DNA from: Rhizophagus clarus
Lineage: Eukaryota; Glomeromycota; Glomeromycetes; Glomerales; Glomeraceae
DNA: 64,000 nucleotides
Direction of reading: 5' to 3'
Assembly (NCBI GenBank): GCA_015698045.1
Contig: BLAL01000077.1
Coordinates: 62,001 to 126,000 of the forward strand
Shown: positions 48,481 through 60,030 of the stretch, in pieces
Layout of the letters: each line of letters starts with the position of its first letter
Position numbering within the stretch: position 1 is the stretch's first letter
Notes under the pieces: model-generated
What the model was told of the DNA's origin: nothing
What the model saw: only the letters and a program-made list of their open reading frames with translations
Database searches by the model: none
Program-made: the position numbers and the translations under genes

Positions 48481-50640
48481 AATCTAATAATGCCTCGCCA
48501 CACACATTCACGTCATTCTCACTATAATATCCATTGGAACTGAACTATGATGGACGAGCTGGTTGACATACGTCAAGACAAAAACTGCGCCTATCACAAT
48601 ATTAATGGTAGAAGCTGCCATAATTTTTGGGACTCTGTTGCCAATAGGTTCATATGACTAATATCTATAATTTCTTTAAGAAAGAATTTAAATTCAAGGC
48701 AAAGACAGCGTGTTGCTTCATACTTTATTGCAATTCTGATAGTGACTTATGGAGAAATTTCTTTCTCATGCACGCACAAAAAGAGCGTAACATACAAAGA
48801 ACAAATAGTTTTCCAAAAAATTACATGCAAGAAATACTAAAACTATTAAAGAAAAAGAATCTCTGGCAAATAACTACGGATCCCACTCACTAATATATCT
48901 CAACTAGCATATAAACAATTATGCTTTACACTCCCTTCATAAAATCTCCCATCCACGTAAATGTTGACAAAAAACCATCTGGGAATGTCACAAGCACCGT
49001 TAGAGCAAAATCAGCATACAGAGCCGAAAAGCTCGTTAGCAACTTCTCCTGGTAACCACATACCATGAATACATAAACCCATTTTACCAGCGTCAAGACA
49101 AAACAGTCCTTAAAGACTATGGATCTACCTGGGTAAGGATTTGATGATGGTCCTACACGTGACTCACCTGATCGGCATGCTACAAAAATTGTGGCACCCA
49201 AAGTCACCCCCCTTAAAATAAAAATCACCTGAGCACTGATCGATTTTAAAAATCACCAAACCTACTGTCGATCAAATTTTCCAGTACCCCCTTATCCCCC
49301 AACAAAAACAACATTATGCCAGAAAAAATGACCAAAAAAAAAAGAAAAAAAAACAAAAACAAAAACTGCAGGAAAAACCCAATTTTCGCTGAGAAAAAAC
49401 CTGATATAAACACCAAACCATCCCTTACACCTACACCACCTCATAAAAAGAAACAACTCAACCCTAGAACCAGCCATAAACTTCAACTGACGAGCCATAA
49501 AACTAAGACCTTAGGACATCTTCCAAAAACGAGAATCTGAACCGTAAACCACTTGGCCAGTTAGACTTTAAAGGCGTAGAAACTGGACGCACTACTAGAA
49601 AACCTTTCAGAAAGCCCAGAGAAACGTTCGTATGGTGTATCTATCTTACCCCGTTATTGGTGTATTCCTGACTTAACAATAACGTTTCTACTTGCAACAA
49701 GCTGTTAGGATATGAGCAAATACCTTAGACCAAGATACGAGGCTCCGTAGGTTATCCTACAATATCGAAAAGACCTTCTACAACCACTCGAAGGCAAAAG
49801 TCCTCATACTTTTCTTCCAAACTTCTTGGGAAAAAATAGACAAAGGATCAGTGGGAAGAGTTGACGATCGGTGTTAGAATTTAAATTCAAGGCAAACGCG
49901 GCATAGTAGCCCTTATCTTTATTAATCATTATTTAATCGATACAATTTAAAACAAACATAAAAAGAAAACAAAAAAATAAAACTAACTAAAAATAAAGCT
50001 ATATAGTCTCCTAAGTAAAAATAAAGCAATAAAAATTAATCTAATAGAATAATCTCATTACACTAAATTTCCCTAGATCTTCCCCCTTGATATATTCCAA
50101 CCAAAGTAGAAGCAACTATGCTAACATAATAACGGATAACACGCCCACTATAAAAATTGACATTCTACCCTGCCGAGGCTGTTATTAAGTAGCACCGTTA
50201 GACGACCTATCAAACTCAATTTAAGATTAAACCGAGGCAATCTATGGTCTGTTGAGTTAGTAAACCTATCAGGTACGAGGACACGCGAGATCACGTGGAG
50301 GGTCAAAGGAGATGAAAAGGTGAAGGGCACACAAACAGTGTAGTTAGGCAAATTGAAAGGCCAAGAGAAAGGGTTCATGATATAAAGATAAAGGCACACG
50401 AACAAAAAGAAAGAGAAAATAAAAGAAAAATCTAAAAGAGAAAAATCTATAAAAAGAAAAAAGAAAAGAAAAGGAAATTCTAATAATAGAATAGTAAGAA
50501 TAGTAGAAAGCAAAAATACGTATTCGAAAAAGAATAATCTAATTCGGATCGTGGCCAAAAAGTGCGTACAAACGCGTAGGATGAAGGTTAGAAATTTCTT
50601 TGTTGTGTAGTAAAATGAAACAAAGAAAAAGGAGATTGAG
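48481..50640. other. Moderate-GC degraded segment, probably relic of a mobile or captured gene
   Basis: Base composition changes visibly to moderate GC compared with both flanks. No frame gives a recognisable product. A Lys-rich plus-strand frame (49316-49540) and a minus-strand frame (48926-49228) are short and unsupported. AATTTAAATTCAAGGCAAA occurs at 48680 and 49878, and a shortened form at 51218. The ~50 nt before the last two are also related (GGGATCAGYRGRAAGAGTT-like), suggesting repeated element ends. Confidence 0.4.
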
Positions 50641-50651
50641 ATGATAAGTTG

Positions 50652-51074
50652 TCATAAATGGAAATTTTTTCTGCGATGTTTCTGGTGTTTTTTTGACGAA
50701 AAAACCTTAAGCCTAGGGAGGTGCTTGACGATTAGTTCGATCGTTACAGAATCTGCAGGAGCAACCTCATGTAGATTACTCAATATATCTGGGTCATGTG
50801 TCCATATCGACAGATGCAGTTCATCTGTAGTAATATGCTAATGATATTCGGCAAGGGAAAAGGTGCCATCCAAAATCATATGGGAAAGAGTGGCAACATT
50901 AGTAACAAGTTGAGCGTGTGTCGCAGGCTCAGCAACTATCGAAAGGTTAGTAACGAGCTTCAAGAGCAACTTGCGGCACTTTTTGAGGTCGTTTCGTAAC
51001 TTGTTAGCTTTAGCGTGGTTACGACTAACCAAAGCCATTAAAGAGTTGAGGTCTTCAGACGTAGGAAGTTCCAT
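50652..51074 (-). pseudogene. ORF relic of unknown function with one in-frame TAG
   Basis: A minus-strand frame of 141 codons starts MELPTSEDLNSLMALVSRNH and has ordinary protein composition. It is broken by TAG at 50838-50840, after which the same frame continues (ITTDELHLSIWTHDPDILSN) to TGA at 50652-50654. I do not recognise the family. One nonsense codon that could come from CAG by C-to-T change fits recent decay; splicing round the stop cannot be excluded. Confidence 0.45.
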
Positions 51075-51970
51075 AATGTGAATAGAGGCCCTAACTAAGC
51101 CCTAAAACAAGCTTAGCTAGGCAAAAAACCTAAGAAATAGAAGTAAAAATGATAAGAGTGTCTCTGAAAAAAAATGGACAGAGGGATCAGCAGAAAGAGT
51201 TTGGGATCAGCGTTTTTTAGAATTTAAATTCAAATTAACCAATCCATTTAATTGAATCAGAATAAATAGAATATTTCATACGAGGATTTCTGGGTAACAG
51301 TACAGCCAAAAGTGGAGGAACCTCGTCAGGAATTATCATGTAAGTAAATAAATAAAATTACATTCATATAAATTAAATGTATTTATCGAATATTCAAATT
51401 GATTTGGATATTTAGAACTATGTCCTTTATCGTAATAGAAATCCTGGGTGGCAGCTGTGGACGCGTACTGGCCAAAGATATTATCGCGAATTTAGAATGA
51501 GATTTTGGGAGAGGCTGGGTAATTATACTATAATAAAATTTATAATTAATATTTACATTCATGTTTTAAATTTGATAAATTTGATTAATTTTAGTCATGA
51601 GTGATGATCATAAGAGAAGGAAAAACTTACCTACGTATTGTAGAAGATAATTATTTTTATTTTTTTATTTATTAAGTGAGTAGCTAGGCCCAGTCCATAC
51701 CAAATATCGGCTGAAGACTTACGTTTTTTTTGGACTGTGACTGATACTGACGTTTACGCCATACAGCCTGGGTACTATTTTATAAAATAGTAATGAACAA
51801 GTATCAAATGTGTATTTTTTTATTAAGTTATAATAAAAATTAGAATTTACTTTAATTTTTAACATAAAAATTGTAAATAATATAAAATTCATAAATAAAA
51901 ATAAATTTGCTTTTCCAAACTTAAAAGAAAAGGAAAGAAAAGGTGTTTATATTATTTTTGATTATTCAAT
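51075..51970. other. Degraded exon/intron-like segment related to 61.0-61.3 kb
   Basis: GC-richer blocks (about 51287-51343, 51430-51525 and 51597-51650) alternate with AT-rich, intron-like stretches bounded by GTAAG and TTTAG. The first two blocks resemble blocks at 61,070-61,130 and 61,195-61,310 (AACCTCGTCAGGAATTATCATG versus AACTTGGTCAGGAATTTTAA; AAGATATTAT, TTTTGGGA). They are probably remnants of the same multi-exon gene in two elements. Confidence 0.4.
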
Positions 51971-52029
51971 AGTATCACATACCCCTTGTATACGTTCTAC
52001 TGCATACGCAGCTTTAACGATCAAATAGT

Positions 52030-52560
52030 AATATTATGCAGGTTTACAGTTTCATAAATTTTCAAAATATTTTAACTGTAATATTACGCAATTTTATAGT
52101 CTTGTAAATTTTTGAAATATTTCAACCGTAATATTACGCAAGTTTACAATCTCGTAAATTTTCAAAATATTTTAACTGTAATATTACGCAGGTTTACAGT
52201 CTCATAAATTTTTGAAATATTTCAACTGTAATATTATGCAGGTTTAAAGTCTCGTAAATTTTCAAAATATTTCAACTGTAATATTACGCAGGTTTACAGT
52301 CTTGTAAATTTTCAAAATATTTTAACCGTAATATTACGCAGGTTTACAGTCTTGTATATTTTTGAAATATTTCAACCGTAATATTACGCAAGTTTACAGT
52401 CTTGTAAATTTTCAAAATATTTCAATCGTAATATTACGCAGATTTACAGTTTCGTAAATTTGCAGAATATTTTGACCGTAATATTGTGTAAATCTTACGA
52501 TATTGAAAACTTGCGTAATATTTTGACCGTAATATCACATAAATCTTACGAAATTGTAAA
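52030..52560. repeat. Tandem array, about 10 units of 50 bp
   Basis: The unit is TAATATTACGCAGGTTTACA, GTCTCGTAAATTTTC, then AAAATATTTCAACCG. The period is exactly 50 over most of the array (ATATTACGCA at 52081, 52131, 52181). Differences are mainly CG to TG or CA. It is contiguous with the right terminal repeat of the 6.1-kb element. Confidence 0.88.
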
Positions 52561-52858
52561 CTTATGTAATATTTCAAAATTTTTCAAAATATTATGCCAT
52601 AAACTTTTGTAAACTTACAAAATCATAAACTTACGCAATTTTTTGCCCTATAAAATTTCCTGATGTATATTTCTTGTGTACTCTAGTACTAACTGATATA
52701 ATCTTACCCCAGGTATTCAAAGATGCCAGGAGTATATAATTATTCCATTTTGAAGGTATATTATAAACTATCTGTTTGTTACTTAAAAAACTATACCTAG
52801 TGATAATTAATAAGTGATTTGATTTGTCTGCTACATACTCTGACTTCTGTTTTTTTTC

Positions 52859-53158
52859 TTACAAATTATCATTTATAGCTAGAGGAGGATCATCACTTTT
52901 AATCTTAGACTTAGATGAAGAAGTAGAACTTGATTGTGAGGTTAACCCTATTCCAATAAGTACATTCTCAGGTGACTAGTTGCTAGAATTGATAAAAGAA
53001 TTATCATCTTTTTTTAGGGTGTTCTGCTGTTTTTGTTGCACTTTTTTTAGCTTCGTCTTTGCAGCTTTTTTCTGAGATTTAGATAAGAACATAGTAGGGG
53101 GTGTTTGTAAAATTAGTGTGTGACTAGTTGTGTCACTTTGTATATCATCAAGATTCAT
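52859..53158 (-). pseudogene. Lys/Ser-rich ORF relic with one in-frame TAG
   Basis: A 100-codon minus-strand frame starts MNLDDIQSDTTSHTLILQTP and contains a basic helix (KSQKKAAKTKLKKVQQKQQN). It meets TAG at 52976-52978 and continues in frame (SPENVLIGIGLTSQSSSTSS) to TAA at 52859. The product is not recognised. It lies next to the decayed cassette copy and could belong to it or to another element. Confidence 0.4.
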
Positions 53159-53543
53159 GAAATCTGATTGGTACTATGAATTCCAACTTTTTACTATATT
53201 GGCATATCAGTGGATTGGAAAAATTGGGCCTGATCATGGGTTCACATTTTATTATGTGTTATATAAATCATGTGTTTTTAGTGGCTTAGAAACACAATTG
53301 ATCCCCAAATATCTTTTTTGAATTTAACAACTCTTCCGAATTAAAATATTTTTAATATATAATAAAGTAACAACTGATCAAAAAAAGAAGGAACTGATCA
53401 AAAATTTCAAGTAAAAAATAATATAAATTTTATTGTAATTTTCTTTTTTATTTTAAAAATGCGTCTAATATTATATGAAACAATAATATTTTGTTTAACG
53501 ATAAATTTGAAAACTTTTTTTGTAGACAATTACCAACATACCT

Positions 53544-53990
53544 ATGTCTAAAATATCATTTAACTCGCTTTGCAATAAGTTTGAATGTGAATTATGTGGA
53601 AAAATCTATAAAAGACATTTTGGTTTAGCTAATCATAAAATAACAATTAAAGATGTTAATATTATGAGGCCAACCGTGTATAATCTACCTGAAAGTGCAA
53701 TTGAAGAAACATGACAAATTTTAGTTTATCATATAAAGAAGAGACTGAAACAAAGTTCAAAACATGCTAGAAATGTGTGGGTTATGATTAGTTGTACAGA
53801 ATGTCAATTTTTTGGTGTTTTTAAAGGATATATATATAATTATTTTTCAAAAACAGGAAATTATAAGTATATCTTTAAAGGTATTAATTCTTATTCTATA
53901 TTATCAAATAAAGGTATTGGAAGACGATAATTGGGATGTTAATAAATATTTTTTGCAATATTAAAAAACATTTGTTTTATCATACTATCA
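53544..53990 (+). pseudogene. Decayed paralogue of the cassette zinc-finger gene
   Basis: Starts at an ATG soon after a TTTTTTTGTAG acceptor, as in the intact copy. It keeps a finger (FECELCGKIYKRHFGLANHK), then TVYNLPESAIEET, and after a TGA the same frame continues (VYHIKKRLK, CTECQFFGVFKGYI). The LEDDNWDVN equivalent is in another frame, so there is also a frameshift. Alignment with the 36.1-kb gene is clear in order and spacing. Confidence 0.75.
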
Positions 53991-54539
53991 ATAACCATCA
54001 AATCCAAATGATCTGAATCCTCTCTTAAAGTCAAATTTATGTCAAAAACCTGATCCTCTTCAAGTTCAACATCCTGATCCTCTTCAAGAACCTAATCCTA
54101 TTTAAGATTAAGATTCTGATCCTCTTTAAGAATCTGATCCTTTTCAAGATCAAAATCAAGTAAATATACACAAAGCTAAAAAACAAAGAATTTGTAAACC
54201 TAAACTTGTACAAATCATTATTGGCTGGAAAAGAAAAGAAAAATCAGATGTACGTAATATTGTATATTCATTAGGATTTATTTTTATAAACTTTATAATT
54301 TCTCGTATGAAAGATATAGAAAATTTTTATTAAAAAAGTAGAAGAATTGAAAATGTAATTAAAATGCAAAAACAAAACCAAATTTTATTATGAAAAATTT
54401 GTAAAATAATACATGTACATGGAAAAAAAATGAAAAAATACATAATTATTCAATCATGAATATTACTTGCTATGTAAACATTTTGGTAGTCAAATTAAAT
54501 TTATTTTATCATGATTATTAAAATATAAAACTCTATTTT

Positions 54540-56880
54540 CGTATTCAAGAATATCAATATCTACAATTGCAGATTGGCTTCCTTTTCAATGCCATCATCT
54601 TTTGTTATTTTTTTAAAAAAATGAGAAATTTGTTGGTGTTTTTTTTTCAACTGCTGAGCAAGAAAATGCTGCTAAACCAAAATTGTGATGAATACACATT
54701 ATTTCTGGAATATGATACACTAATACATGCATGTAAGGTATAATATTACCCGCTTGATAAAAATGATTAGAATCTAAAAATTAGCATAACCATGCATGTG
54801 CATCATCAGAGAATTGTTTTGCATCAGTTTTTTGATCTTTCATTACTTTATGAAATAAATAAAAATTATTCCACAAATTTTGGATTTGAATTGCTTGTGA
54901 ATTTGGAAAAAGTTTAGTTAAATTAAAAAGCTGAAGTACAATTAACTTATCTTGCCCCATTAAAAATATATATTGCCAACTTGTTGATCCTACTTCAAGC
55001 CAAAAATGAAATTTAATGTCAATTCATTTCATTTCTTTAACTATTACATTTCATGCTCTATCTTCCTAAGTATTTCTGGATTTGAGTTCATCAATCACGA
55101 GCTGCCAAAGAATATCTGTTATACGTAACATGATGTGCAATCAATCTGGAACCCAGTTTTGTAAAGGAATCATATCAAAAATTGCTGGTCAAATATGACC
55201 TTTATAAAATATGTAATTTTTACAAACTTGATTTATAGTTTTATTAATTGTTCATTCATATGAAAAGTCTCCTTGTTGTTCCTTAGATACTTTACATCAT
55301 AGACAGAAATATTTACTATTTGCTGCATTTAATCGTAAATACATTGTGAGAAATTTCTAATCTAATAAAAAATAAAGTTCAATCTTCTATTCTCTATTCT
55401 AATTATCTCTAAATTCTTCTTCTTTTAATTTTCTTAATTCCATAATTAAGGGTAGAGGGATCAACATGGCTGATCATATGGCTAAAAAAAAAAATCATTT
55501 TTTTTTTTACTTCGCTACAAGGAAAACTCACTCAATATTTTATGAAAAACTGTTTAAAAGTATTCTTTAGAAAGCTAGAGTTTCTGTCTTTCAAATAAAC
55601 TTTAGTAAAGTATAATACAAATAAGGCTTATAACAAAATATTATACTATGAAGTCGTCATTAAGTTGCGAATCTCCTATGGTAAGTTGCGAATCACCTAG
55701 AGAATATATCATCAAATTAACTTTAAATTTATGAAACCTTACAAGTTAATAGTATAATAAAAAAGAATATTTATGTCAAAAAATCATTGTGCATTTACTT
55801 ATTCAAATAAAATTTTTTATTAATACCATTTTATTTTTTTATTATTAGTTATATTTGATTTTAAAAGTCTAAATACATTCAAAAAGACTAATAGCAAATG
55901 GTTAAACACTTTAATAAATAAATGAAGCGCATGTTTATACTCTTTTTAAATGTGTATTTAATAAAATTCATATGGTAGTTTGCGAGAAATCATAAATTTT
56001 GCTCATTTTGGATCACGTGATGATCTACATTTTTTAATCTAAAATCATATATATGTTGTGGCGTAGATACACTCTACCCTTAATGGTTCTAAAATAATAT
56101 TTAAAGTCTCATATTTTTCAACATCAGGATATAAAATTATAGTATAATAATTCTCAGGTTGATATATATTATCAAAATTGTTAAGGATTGAACAGGTAAC
56201 CATGACTTGCTTAATCTTTTGTCTAACATTCCTCTGATCACCAGAAATTTGCAAATGTATTATAGGATTTGTTATATCTAATACATTTTTATTAAGAAGA
56301 CCTGGTATTAGATATTTTAATATGTTAATAATGTTTCTTTATCCATCTTTTCTAATTGATTGTTGCAAATTGTTAATAATTTCAGAATCATTAATGTGTA
56401 TTTCTGAATTTACCAGATGGTAATGGCATTATATTTATAAGAGAAATTAGTATAATTTCATTCATTTCACATGCAATCTCTTTTTTTTCTGCAGAAACTT
56501 TCTATTCATATGGTAAATCTTGACTGATCAAAAATAAAATTTGATATTCTTCGTGTGTTACCTGACCTTTATCACATGCTTGTATGGTAGCTCTTGCTTT
56601 ATGCTTTATTTTAACATTTTTCTCATTAAAACTAAAGTTAAAAAAATTATCTTTGATACTAAACTCAATTGATTTTAAATTAGGATTATCATCTAAATGA
56701 CAACTTTTAGTCATTTCTTGATCAAATATTGCAGATACAGATTTGGCAATTTTTTTAGTTCAGTTATTTTGTCTGGTTGAAGGTAAATTGTCAAATGATT
56801 TTAAAACTGTTGCTCATCGATGAGTATCTCTTGTCTGTTAAAGTATTTCTAAATAAAGACCAAAAAAATGTAGTTCTGAA
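54540..56880 (-). pseudogene. Decayed paralogue of the transposase-like gene
   Basis: Minus-strand fragments in the right order match the gene at 37-43 kb: FGLYLEIL near 56,860; SIEFSIKDNFFNFSFNEKNV and ACDKGQVTHEEYQILFLISQ near 56,500-56,710; ISGDQRNVRQKIKQVMVTCS with NYYTIILYPDVEKYETLN near 56,100-56,250; then KYFCLWC, LRITDILWQLVIDEL and NFGLAAFSCSAVEKK down to about 54,640. Many stops and frameshifts are present. A 630-bp insertion sits within it (55,450-56,079). The N-terminal exon of the intact copy is not found. Confidence 0.8.
55450..56079. mobile_element. piggyBac-like non-autonomous element (630 bp)
   Basis: TTAA flanks both ends (55446-55449 and 56080-56083). The ends are GGGTAGAGGGATCAAC and the inverse GGGTAGAGTGTATCTAC, sharing GGGTAGAG plus scattered positions. 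Removing it with one TTAA restores the reading ILEPL-IMELRKL in the host pseudogene, in line with TPLISDL in the paralogue. TTAA targets with GGG/CCC ends are the piggyBac pattern. There is no ORF; internal short repeat GTAAGTTGCGAATC. Confidence 0.82.
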
Positions 56881-57250
56881 TAACATGTTTTAGTTTTGGG
56901 ATTTAAAGCCTATTCAGTATAAAAATTATATTTTGTGTTAATAAAATAATTATCCTATCATTTATTAATAAATAATTACACACTAAGCATGCTACATTTG
57001 AGCTTGATATTTCTGATTTTACATGATATTGAATTTACTAGTTGAAAAAGGAATATTCGGCCTTAATGAAATTTGGCCTATATTTAACCAAAATTAAAAA
57101 TTATTCGACCTCAATTAGTAATGATCTATAATTAAACATATATTTGATGTTGTTGAATCATAGTCAAATAGTGTATATTAATTGAGCGTCATATCGCATA
57201 TCACGTACTAACTAATTAAAGCTTAAAAAAAACTAAATTTAATGAAGTTT
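56881..57250. other. Spacer with a dispersed repeat
   Basis: The segment around 57070-57125 (GGCCTATATTTAACCAAAAT, TTCGACCTCAATTA) recurs at about 61657-61705, marking a dispersed repeat. No gene. Confidence 0.5.
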
Positions 57251-57420
57251 TTAAAACTTCTTTCTTTTTTCTTTCCCTATTTCCTTTTGTTTTTTACCTT
57301 CTTTCGTCCTTTCCCTATTTTTTATCTTTTCCCCTTCTTTCTTTTTCTTTCCTTCATATTTCCCTTTATCTTTCCCTTTCCTTCCCTTTCTTAATTTTTC
57401 TTTTTCCACTTCTCCCACAC
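57251..57420. repeat. Short polypyrimidine tract
   Basis: About 170 nt of C/T-rich plus strand (TTTCTTTTTTCTTTCCC-like). Confidence 0.7.
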
Positions 57421-57584
57421 TTTCTTTAAAAAATCCTCAACAAAACGGCTTATTTTAAGCAGATATTTTGATCTTCTTTAAACACAAAATTTTACGGTAA
57501 TAATTTTTTTTTCTTTAACTACTCTTAATTTAACAAACAGCTTCTAAAAGTTCAGTTACTTCTTTTATTTAGTATTCTCTCAGA

Positions 57585-57925
57585 TCTCTTCCTTGGATCT
57601 AGGTGAGTGAAATTATTTTTTCTTTTAACTTTAAATAAACTTTATTAACAGTTTATTTTTTTTTTTGCAGGCAACCAGTTCTTTGACATTAGGGGCCATT
57701 TCTTTTTGCAGCTCTTTGGACGTAGTGTTTCAGTAAGAGTTGTAAAGTTTAATTTTTTTATTCTATGACTTTTAAAGGACAGTTAATAATTTCATTTTTT
57801 TCAGTTTTTTTTAGACGGTTGGCTTTTCGGTAGGATCTTGAGAGTATCTTTTCATTTTTTTTTCATTTTTTTTAGATGGTTGGCTCTTTGGTAAGATCTT
57901 GGGAGTATCTTTACATTTTATTTTA
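57585..57925 (+). repeat. Exon-like module array C
   Basis: GTGAGT (57603), TTATTAAC and TTTTTTTGCAG (to 57670) form an intron-like unit. Two related modules follow, AGACGGTTGGCTTTTCGGTA and AGATGGTTGGCTCTTTGGTA, each after a long T-tract plus AG and each followed by GATCTTGRGAGTATCTTT. They are direct duplicates of about 70 nt. Confidence 0.55.
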
Positions 57926-59606
57926 ATATTTTACGACGTTTACTAATGACTAGTGTTCCGCACAAATCAAATTAGACCAAATCAGGTTAGATTTGAAATT
58001 TGATTTGATTAAATCAAATCTGAAAAGTTTGAATTCAGATTTGAATCAAACCATTCAAATCTGATTTGAAATTTGATTCGAATTTGATTTGATTTGATTT
58101 AAATTTAATTCGATTCAAATCAAATTCAAATTCAAATCAAATCAAATTCATTCAAATAGATTTGTGATTGGTTTGATTTGTTGAATTTTAAATAAAAAAA
58201 TGCGTTTTGCAACACAATATTAATAAAAATGTTGCAAAACATTTTTTTTAAATTAATTTAATAAAAAAATGCATTTCGCAACACAATACTAATAAAAAAA
58301 ATATTGCGAAATATTTTTTTTTAATTATTTAAATAAAAAATGCATTTTGCAACGCATTATTAATAAAAAAATGTTGCAAAACGTATTTCTTTAGTGTGTT
58401 TAAGGAGGGTTGGACATCATGTGGTTGCAGTAACTACCAATAATATTTACAGTAATTACAGGATCACAAATAATACCAATATAACTTACATACGGGTTTG
58501 CGTAGAGTTTATATGAAATTACACTGGTCAAAATCGATGCTATCGGGTACATATTGGGTACACATCGGGTACCTGATATGTACCCGATATGTGTGAAATA
58601 TGTGTATGCTGTTTAATAATACTATACATATCAGGTATCCGATATGTACCCGTCAGATGCAGAAAATTGGTGACATATAACGTACATATCGGGTACATTT
58701 CTCATACATATTAGGTAGTTAAATATCGGTTACATATCATAGATTTATTGGGTACCCGATATATTTTAAAAAAATATCGGACAGATATTATACACTTATC
58801 GGATAGTGCTAATAAGTATCCTATATATACCCGATATGTATTCTATTTGTATTTGAAATATAAGCATAATTTCATAATTTTCACACATATCGGATAGCCG
58901 AAAAGTATAGCATTTATGGGGCATTAATAGTAGTAGATTTATAATTTAAATACAATTGTAATTTAAAAGTAATTTAATTCATTTAATTGTAAATACTGAA
59001 AGTTTTATTTATATTTTCAATCGATAATAAAAAAAAATATTATACAAAAAATATTATAAAAAAAATTCACTACTCTTTACACAAATTTACAATTAATGTT
59101 CACTTGTTTGCTTGTTTTCATTTCATTATATCTATTTAATTTAAAAGAAAGTAAAATGTTAGTAATAAAAGTGTTAGTATGAATATTAGTAGAAGTGTTA
59201 GCAAAAGAAAAGGAACGTTAATAAAAAAATTTTTACATTAGAAAGTGTTAGTATTAATGTTAATATGAAAGTTAGTAGAAGTAGAAAAGGAACGTCAATA
59301 AAAAAAAATATAAAGTATAAGTATTAATGTTAGTGTTAATGTTAGTAGAAGTGTTAGTAAAAGTAAGGAATAAAAAATGTTTAACAGTAGAATATTGTTA
59401 GTAGGAACGTTAGTAGAAGGAAACACATTAGAAAAAAATATTAGTAAAAGTGTTAACAGGATGGAAAAAGAAATTTCAACAAAAAATGTACCTTTGTATT
59501 TATTTTTTAGAAAAACCAATAAAGTAAAAAACTCGATAGTAGAACATTGTTTAGGACGTTAGTGAGAAGAAATACATTGGAAAAATATATTAATAAAAGT
59601 GTTAAG

Positions 59607-60030
59607 AATAATATAATAATGAGAAAAGAAATTTCAACAAAAAATATACCTTTATCTTTATTTTTTAGACAAAAACAATAAAGTAAAAATTTGAGAGAGA
59701 GAGAAAAAAGTTTTGAAAAAAAAAAAATGATAAATAAATAATTAAATCGTGATCGTGCAATCACATGATCAACAAAATTATCAATTTTTATTGGTTATTT
59801 GGGTAATATTATAAATAATATAATAATGGGAAAAGAAATTTCAACAAAAAATATACCTTTATCTTTATTTTTTAGACAAAACAATAAAGTAAAAATTTGA
59901 GAGAGAGAGAAAAAGTTTTTGAAAAAAAAAAAAAAAAAAAAATACGATAATAAATAATTAAATCATGATCGTGCAATCACATGATCAACAAAATTATCAA
60001 TTTTTATTGGTTATTTGGGTAATATTATAT
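59607..60030. repeat. Tandem duplication of about 210 bp
   Basis: The segment from AATAATATAATAATGAGAAA through TTTTTATTGGTTATTTGGGT occurs twice in a row with few changes. A shorter related piece lies at 59460-59560. It includes GAGAGAGAGA and a CGTGATCGTGCAATCACATG inverted motif. Confidence 0.75.

Larger units (their letters stand above)
46536..52665. mobile_element. Candidate 6.1-kb element with long subterminal inverted repeats
   Basis: The left end CATCAGGAAATTTTATAG (from 46537) is matched inversely by CTATAAAATTTCCTGATG (to 52665). Inside both ends the sequence stays inversely related for some 250 nt (TTGCGYAAG, TTTCGTAA and AATATTACG motifs). TA flanks both ends, a possible target duplication. 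The interior holds 230-bp repeats, degraded moderate-GC sequence, a broken ORF and, next to the right end, the 50-bp array. No transposase recognised. Confidence 0.6.

Noticed and set aside
48926-49540. Short frames on both strands (100 and 74 codons) as genes
   Set aside because: No conserved motif, no supporting splice structure, and the segment appears degraded.
46536-52665. LTR retrotransposon
   Set aside because: The matching ends are inverted, not direct, and no reverse transcriptase or integrase motif was found.
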